DNA from: Diospyros lotus
Lineage: Eukaryota; Streptophyta; Magnoliopsida; Ericales; Ebenaceae
DNA length: 64,000 nucleotides
Direction: 5' to 3'
NCBI RefSeq assembly: GCF_014633365.1
Contig: NC_068352.1
Location: 30,103,310-30,167,309, forward strand
The notes under the pieces are model-generated. The model searched no databases and had not been told where the DNA came from. It saw only the letters and a program-made list of their open reading frames with translations. This document shows, piece after piece, positions 56,898-64,000 of this stretch; within the stretch, counting starts at the first letter, position 1; every line of letters begins with the position of its first letter. The translations under genes were made by a program, and so were the position numbers.

Positions 56898-57423
56898 ACC
56901 GCTGCCGTAAATTCAAAGTCAGCACAGGGGCAAAGATGTCTTTTAAGTCCACACCCGATAAAAACTCCAATTTTCAAAATTGGTCACCAGGAGAGTTTTT
57001 TTTTTTTTTTTTTTAATGAAAGAGTAGAGCGATGAAGGCAGTAATGATGCCGTCATAATTATTTTTAAATATTGAATTTAAATTATAATTATTATTAAAA
57101 AGAGATATCCTTATTTAAATTCTCTCAATGGAATTGATATTTACATTTATTAGATCTATTATCGCAAGTAAATTACTTTCTTCACATCACCCAAATTTTT
57201 CTCTTTTTTTTGGTTGAAAAAATAAAAAAACAAAGACAGCACATAGTCAGTCTAGTGGGGGCTCTCAGTACCACACATTCATCCCTTTGGAGCAGATAAG
57301 GTTTGTAAATATCAAGAATAGCAGGTATCAGTGCCACAGACATGAACCATCGTATCCAAACCAAAAAACCAATTAACATATATGTGAACTGAACACCAAT
57401 TGAAGATCCAGGGCGACTCATCA

Positions 57424-58068
57424 ATGGCAGCCAAAGTGGCCCTCTATTCAAGCCTCAGTGGCAAGCTTCTACTCCCAACCAAGGGACCCTCTTCATTCCC
57501 AGCCTCCTCATCACCAAAACCAAGAAGAGTTCACCATTTCAGGATCCATGCAAAACTGGGTTTGGAGCAGCCTCTCTGTGTCTGATTCACCATGTTAATT
57601 AAGATATATTTAGCTCTCTCTAATCTTGATTATTTTGAGCAAAGGCAAGGCTGAAAAGTGAATAACTTGATGATGGTATTTCCCAGGTGGGGGAGAGGGT
57701 GAAGTGAAGCAAGGAGGGAAGAAGAAGTTCATCACAAGAGAGGAAGAGCCAGAGCAGTAAGTAGCTCCAGCTTTGTTACCATTTTCAAAACCGATTACCC
57801 CTACAGTTAGATTTACATTACACATGGTATCCCTGATGTTTTATATACTTGCATGAATTTTTATAATGCGTGGTAAATGGCTCTCTATCAGCCACTAACA
57901 AAAGGGATCTGCTACATATGCAGGTATTGGCAAACAGCAGGGGAGAGGGCAGGGGAGAATCCCATGAAGACCCCACTTCCCTACATTATCATATTTGGCA
58001 TGTCAACTCCTTTCGTGATCTTAGCCATTGCTTTTGCCAATGGATGGATCAAGGTTCCAGTCAGATAA
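57424..58068 (+). CDS. Small plastid-targeted single-pass membrane protein, unknown function
   Basis: Three exons joined by GT/AG borders in consistent phase: 57424-57559, 57687-57756, 57924-58068, giving 116 residues. Seen: an N-terminal Ser/Pro/Lys-rich, acid-poor stretch (about residues 1-43) typical of a chloroplast transit peptide, a short Gly/Lys-rich region, an acidic ITREEEPEQYW segment, then ERAGENPMKTPLPYIIIFG leading into one hydrophobic helix (about 87-108) and the end GWIKVPVR. The pattern suggests a small thylakoid or envelope protein, but I cannot name it or its complex. Exons this short are missed by simple ORF calling. The gene is divergent from GnTII. Confidence is high for the gene model and low for function. 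Confidence 0.8.
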
Positions 58069-58536
58069 AATGACAAGCAGCAGCAGCAGGAAGAAGGCAA
58101 AACTTGACTAGGTTATGCAGTGTATAATACGCAGAGAATCGAGTTCATATGAGAGCATACATCTCATAGTATCTTTTCTTCTTTTATTTTCAGAGTACCA
58201 ATGTTTTTCTTGTAATATTCCAAGTGAAAATCACAATACAATCGCAGAATGAATGTTTGAGCAATATAGAGAGGAGGATAGGAACGACAGTGGAAGGGAG
58301 TGTCTTAAAAGAAGTAAGGCCCAAGCAGCAACTGCCTTTCAATGAATTAGAAATGGTTGGCTCCCTATCTTTTTCCTTTTTTTTTTTTTATTTTTTGAAT
58401 TCATATGAGAAGAGTTCAGTTTCTTCAAACTAGAAACAGTTAACAGGACTACAGGCACAATGACGCAGAACCAATAAATCAAAGAAGATGTTCAGAACAA
58501 AAAGATCACTAAATAGAAGAATATCATATCGATACC

Positions 58537-58563
58537 GAGAGAGAGAGAGAGAGAGAGAGAGAG
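58537..58563. repeat. (GA)n microsatellite
   Basis: About 13 GA units in the spacer between the plastid protein gene and the KINbeta gene. Confidence 0.95.
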
Positions 58564-58977
58564 GGACATGAATGGTTGAAGCAGAGCACAAATCATGGCC
58601 ATAGTTTCATGGGGCAGACAATGTTTTAATTATTCATGCTTGGGAATTTAAAGCCTGTTCTCACATAACATATAGTTGATTGAATCAAGTTTGGATCCGA
58701 CTTTACAACTTTGCATGACAGTTTATGCGGATCAAGCAAAAGGAAGAAAATGCTGCATGAACAACTCAATTATTTTGCCTAAACCTGAAGACAACCAAAC
58801 CAAACCGAACACTAGATACGAAAATATTCTTTGAGAACAAAATATGCTTCTTCCATCTATCACTTGGAGTAACCTTTAAAAAGTCATCTACTTTTAAGCC
58901 TCAAAATTCAAACTTTTCAAGGCTATGAATTTTTCAACATTTTCTTTTTCTTTTTTTGGGTTTTTTTTTTTTTTTGA

Positions 58978-58996
58978 GGGGGGGGGGGGGGGGGGG
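58978..58996. repeat. Poly-G homopolymer of 19 bases
   Basis: An uninterrupted G run preceded by a 15-base T run (58961-58975). It may form a G-quadruplex or be of uncertain length because of sequencing slippage. Confidence 0.95.
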
Positions 58997-59441
58997 TTGC
59001 AATAAGCTGAATTTAACGTTTAAGCATAAAATTCAAAAGAACTCAAGATCTAGTAAGTATGCAGTGAGACACAATCATCAAAAAGTTTAGGATTAAGCTA
59101 CATGGTGGGTATAAATTGAAATTCCAATTAGCTTGTCCATGTTGTAGATCCATCAGTTCCAGAGGATCACACAAAAATCAGTATGGAGGCATACATTTAC
59201 CAGTATTTCAAAATCATCTTCCACTATGAAGTCTATATATAAGAGAGAATCACTGTTACAACAAGAGGATGAATTATCATGCCCAAAATACTACTTTTTC
59301 AACAAAAAGGTTTATATGTCAAAGCTACTACTTTTTCCAACACTCAACTTTTTTTTTCAAACCCATGAACGCAATTGGCTTAACATCTTTCCTAACCAGA
59401 CATTGTGTTCTATATTTCGAACCACAGAGATTTTGGAAGTT

Positions 59442-62400
59442 TCATTTCTTTACCTTCTTCAATGGCTTGTAAAGTACTAAAGTCACAAATTTTGTGCGAA
59501 AGCGATGAGTGGAATTAAGAGCCACCAAAGATTGGCCACTACGGTCCTTCTGAATGTATAGATGATTCAGCACTGCCACTAAAGGTTTCCCCAGAGACTC
59601 AGAACTCTGCCTGGATGATGACGGCTGAGCTAGTGGTGACTGTAGCAGTAGAGGCGGTAATTCGGGCAACTTTTCATTAAAATCTTCTAAACTGAAGGGT
59701 GTGTTGTTATAGCTTGAAGCAGGAGAAGGAGGAGATTCTGAGCCAGCAATATTGTCGAGGTCTTCTGGAACAAAATCCTGCACAATACATTGGTCAGTTT
59801 GAAATCCAATTATTGATGTAAAGGGAATCAATCACAGAAGGAGCTGAATGCAGAAGACCTAAAAGAAACTTTACCCAAAGAATCATTTTTTTCATTACTA
59901 TTATCAAGTATTGGCTTAGAGAAGTATTGAATAAAATGATGAAACTGCATTAGATTAATAAAGAATGAAAAGTATATTCCCGCTTAAGAATCAATTTATA
60001 ACTAACAGTGAGAAGATGATCAACTCCTAATATGAGTTTAAAAAAAATTGCTGGTTCAGCTGTAATGCACATCGCCTATCCAAGGAGCCTGCCTACCATC
60101 AGTTTACCAGATTTTTGGTACATAATGCAACTAAAATCACTAAGCCAAAATAGCAGTCGGAGGTGAAAGGAATACGAAAATGTGTATATATATATATATA
60201 TATATTTTAATGGGGGATATCCTAAACTAGGAGCCAGAGACGCTCAACAGGTTATCTGGAACAGAAACAAATTAACCAACTATAGTTGTGAATTTGAGAC
60301 CTCAAAAATATGGGTCAGTGCCTAATCACAGATGATGAAGCTTTAGTACATTAGGCATGCACACTAGAAAACATTAAGCCTCCTGATGAGCCTCAAAAGC
60401 CTTTTAATAGCAAGTATTTAATTTCCATTAGTAGAACGCATCTTGTTTGACAATTTTCTTGTTTAGAAAATTTAAGTGAAGGTCACAAAAATAGATTTTA
60501 GTGAGAAAAAATTTACCAACTAGTCAAAAACAGAGAAGTTATTGATGGTGCATATGGGTGTCAGACAAATATTTAGAGGAATAAAATGGATATTTCCTAT
60601 TCTCCCCCTTCCATAAGCCAATTAACCTAGGTTTATGCATGTATGCTGCTAATTTTGATGCATCAACTAACTCAACTACTATTTAAATCTTCTAAATCCA
60701 TATACAGTTTGCACTTCAAATGTGTTCACAAGAGATCGAATGCAACAATAAATACTAGAAGTAATGGACTACAAAGTAAATAATGCTTAAAACAAGTTTC
60801 AGTCACAAGACACACAAGGAAACCGATTGAGCTTAACATTCTTTATCAGCTACTTTTGGCCATTCTTAACATAACCTATTAACAAAAAGGAGCATTAGTG
60901 TCAATTATTTAACAAAAGAAACATTTCTTTTCATTTATCAAATGACAGAAGCATATTCAAAGCCCCTCAATTTAATTCTCATTTTTGAACCCTCAACCGT
61001 CAGGAATTAAGGTCTGTTTGGGTCAATACCAGAAATTCACCTTATTGGCAAGAAGAAGAATGCTAGGATTATTAAAAACAATGAGTTATAGGACAAGGAC
61101 AATTGAAAGTATACATGTGTGAGTCATAAATCAATTTGCAGGAGCATAACTTTGGTTGTACTCTGAAAGCAGAAGAAATAACAGGAATGTGTAAAGGCTT
61201 TTGAGTTTAGACCTTAACAGCTGATAATCGAAAGAAGCAGTAACGGAAAGACTACCATTTGTTTTTACACCTTATGGCTGTTATCCAATGCCACGTCAGT
61301 ACCACATCCAAAGGTTTTCTGAATCCATCTTCTTGAGCTCACCGTTTATTATTATGGCAAATGTGCTGAAAAGTTACAGGCTACCATAAGCAGTGCATTT
61401 ATGTTCCATAAAATGTATGGCATCTTAAGATTGGTAAAATAATTTTTCTATTGGCAGGAACAGATACAGATTTCAATTTTGCGAATTAGGGATTTCTGTT
61501 GGCATAGAAATGAGAAATTTGGCCTCTTTTCAGTGTTCATACCCTACAGTAGAAAAGTAGGCAAGTTTGGAAACATACAGGAATGCTACTTTTGTTTTTG
61601 TGTACACAATTGCTCTGACTCAGATTTCAGATATCCCTGAAGGAAAGGATGGCCAATGTGAACAATTTTGCTGTTAATAGGTAGGGGGATATGTTTAATG
61701 AATATGAAACCAAGTCAGTGATAAGGCTTTGTTTTCAAGCCATCCACATGATGACAATATAACTGGTAAAACATTATAGCATCCTTTTCCAAATTTAGAG
61801 CATTTAGGGTCTTCTTGATGCGTTTTGAAAAGCCTTTTTGTTTGTCCGTAATGTAATATGGAAACTTTTGCATATATATCTGAAAACTACTTTTGTAAAA
61901 ATTTCCTGGAAATGGCCCAGTTTCAGGATGCTGCTGAAAGCTATCTAGCGTCCACATTCTCCAAAACAGGAGTCCATGAGAAAATGAAAACAAATTCAGA
62001 TTTTGAACTTGAATCTGAATTTTCAGGATCTCAAAATTAAAGCATAAAAAATCATGTTATTTCCAATAAACTACAACCTGGCTTTTATCTCATAGTCTAA
62101 TACATTCAGCAGTGTCAGGGGAACCCCAAGGAACATCCATTTAACATCTGATAATATGTCCATATATCAAATATCATATATGTTGGCAAGCTGAGTTCTG
62201 TATAAATCATTGTTAATGAGCATATTCATGTCCATGTCAAAACAACAGTAAGATTGGATTTACTATATTGATATTCAAGATGCTTGTTGGTATTGTCCAA
62301 GTTTGTATATTCCAGCAACAAGAAACAGAGAGGAAAAGAAAAGAATTCACCAAAATGAGTTCATGGAACAACATATCTATGATTCATGAAGCAAATATTC

Positions 62401-63759
62401 AAAAATACGATAAATTTACGACCTTACTCAAACAGGAAAAACTAGAACAATTTACCTGTAAATCTAAAACATTGAAAATATTCCCAATATCATCGCGTTC
62501 CTGTGGCAAGTCTGGAGAACACCTCCACTGCCCATCAACAATAAAGTGGTAATGGTAAACACCTGATTGTAGCACTTTCATAATTGTGAAATCTTTGCCT
62601 GATCTTTCTAGGAAATCTCTGGTAAAAATCCGTTAAATCCTTGATATCAGACATTGCTTTGGAGAGCATAAATTTCAGGGAAAAAAAAGTACAATAGAAG
62701 AATTTCAAAAGATTACTAACCTTGTCTTCCAGTTATCCCATGATCCCTCAATTCCTACTTGCTTGCCATCGAACCTCCATGTGATTGTTGTTGGTATTCC
62801 AGTCTCAAAAAACCTACCATCATTCTGAGTTGCATTCCGGGTTGATACAGTGCCTTGAACCTGCATTACTTCATCAGGCCTTTGCAAAGGACTCTCGGCG
62901 ATCTGAACACAAACATATGGAGATACAAACAAATGAACAATAGGGGGCATTAGGGTGGACTATAAAACCAGCTTCAGTGCAGATTCCCCTTTCTGATTCC
63001 AAATTCCACAGAAATTGGGGGTCTCGTCAAGCAAGAAATTTGCAGATTAACATGTTCAACTGATTACTCCTTGTGCCTAATGCTTGCATTTCAAGGGCTC
63101 CAAAAATCACACAGGCTTTAGTTCTAGAGCATCAGAGTGGGAAGTTATTCAATAAATTTGAACTTGTCAATGTTGATCGAAACTAAGGATAACTAATGCT
63201 CTAATTTTTTCATCCTATAACTTGGAAACAAAAAACTCACAAAACCCTTTGTATTGCGCTGGATTTCCATTCCATCAGACAAATAGTGGGTGTAGAAAAG
63301 AACATAGGAATAGGAGTGCCAAGCAAACTCAAATACAACTTAGCCAAATCAATTCCCAAAAAATTTCAACCCAAGTTCACAACTATCAAACACTTCCCTA
63401 TGTAATCTCATAAGCAAACACATGCAAATAAAAATTTCATTCTATTTTCCTCTCTCTCATCCCAAAACCATTATACTAATTGACCCCCCAAAAAGATATC
63501 TGTTCTAGAAGAGCAACCCTATCTTATTATATCTATGTAATCTATATATATATGAGTGTGTACATATTGTAGAGCTGACCTGGGAATTGAACATGGCAGT
63601 GGAGCAGTAAGCCCTAGGGCTAGAAGGAGGGGACTGAGCCATGGACTGTGGGAAAGGACCCTGCGCCCCACCATGTGCAAACTCCATATAGTCTTCACCC
63701 TCTTGATTCTTGGTTGCAGAGGGGCCAGCCTCATCCTTCCTTCCACTAACATTACCCAT
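59442..63759 (-). CDS. KINB1: SnRK1 (SNF1-related kinase) regulatory beta subunit, KINbeta1 type
   Basis: Scaffold subunit of the SnRK1 energy-sensing kinase that links the catalytic alpha to the gamma subunit and helps target the complex to membranes. Four exons with exact borders: 63759-63580, 62902-62721, 62618-62456, 59777-59442, giving 286 residues (Arabidopsis KINbeta1 is about 283). Seen: MGNVSGRKD with Gly2 and basic residues, a likely N-myristoylation site; a glycogen-binding CBM48 domain (about 98-165: [35 protein letters not shown]); an acidic/Ser-rich linker; and a C-terminal ASC kinase-interaction domain ([24 protein letters not shown]). Presence of the N-terminal extension and CBM48 excludes the short beta3 type. 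Intron 3 is 2678 bp. No frame damage is seen. Confidence 0.95.
60183..60206. repeat. (TA)n microsatellite in KINbeta intron 3
   Basis: About ten TA units. Confidence 0.9.
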
Positions 63760-63831
63760 TACTGCAAAAACAATGAAACCCAGTTGGAATATGTATCTCA
63801 AAACATGATTATGGAATTCAAGGAGCATATA

Positions 63832-63856
63832 TGTGTGTGTGTGTGTGTGTGTGTGT
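63832..63856. repeat. (TG)n microsatellite upstream of the KINbeta start codon
   Basis: About twelve TG units, 75-100 bp upstream of the ATG (reads as CA repeats in gene sense), probably in the 5' leader. 63857-64000 shows no coding signal. Confidence 0.95.
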
Positions 63857-64000
63857 ATAGACAGTGATGAGAGGGGCAGACCAGTGAACAAAAGGAAAAG
63901 CCAAAGACAGTAAAAATAAAAGCTTTGGGGGGTGAGTTCAGTGACATGCCCATCACCACCCTATAAATAAACACAGAGCACCCAAGAAAGAAGGAAAGAA

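Overview
This is nuclear DNA from a flowering plant, most likely a woody eudicot such as grapevine (Vitis). The evidence is a plastid G6PDH, a phytochrome C, a FAR1-family protein, a DYW-type PPR protein and an AKIN-beta protein, all with plant-type GT/AG introns, set in AT-rich DNA full of LTR retrotransposons, SINEs and RTE LINE debris. The species is an inference from protein similarity recalled without a database.

Layout. 588-4500 (-): plastid glucose-6-phosphate dehydrogenase in ten exons, with a one-base frame conflict in exon 1. 6431-7009 (+): small membrane-anchored DUF761 protein. 11500-13726 (-): FAR1-RELATED SEQUENCE (FRS11-like), a domesticated MULE transposase. 15651-18711 (-): long DYW PPR protein resembling MEF7/At5g09950, broken by single-base frameshifts. 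20444-38819 (-): phytochrome C in four exons, inflated to 18.4 kb because intron 3 holds a 5.0-kb Copia element (23204-28194) and intron 2 a 5.4-kb chromodomain-type Gypsy element (29158-34552). Both are antisense to the gene and both have intact target-site duplications. 55057-56352 (-): single-exon N-glycan enzyme GnTII. 57424-58068 (+): three-exon small plastid-type membrane protein of unknown function. 59442-63759 (-): SnRK1 beta subunit (KINbeta1 type).

The stretch from 39.5 to 54.6 kb has no host gene I can support and is a graveyard of nested mobile DNA. An old LTR-like sequence carrying arrays of a 32-bp repeat on both sides of its TATA box is split by a 2.3-kb solo LTR (40665-43002). 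Next come a MITE-like element (about 44122-44999), an RTE LINE interrupted by a 299-bp TRIM (50385-50683), a 2.36-kb non-autonomous LTR element (51849-54207) and Au-like SINE copies.

The host genes are not an operon, and each is likely transcribed alone. PHYC and the FAR1-family protein both belong to red/far-red light signalling families. G6PDH and the SnRK1 beta subunit belong to carbon/redox and energy control. G6PDH (P1 type) and PHYC are also close neighbours in Arabidopsis as I recall it, so this part of the window looks like conserved ancestral synteny. I see no CRISPR, operon, phage or clearly new biochemical system. The most unusual structures are the nested repeats and the retrotransposon-loaded PHYC introns.
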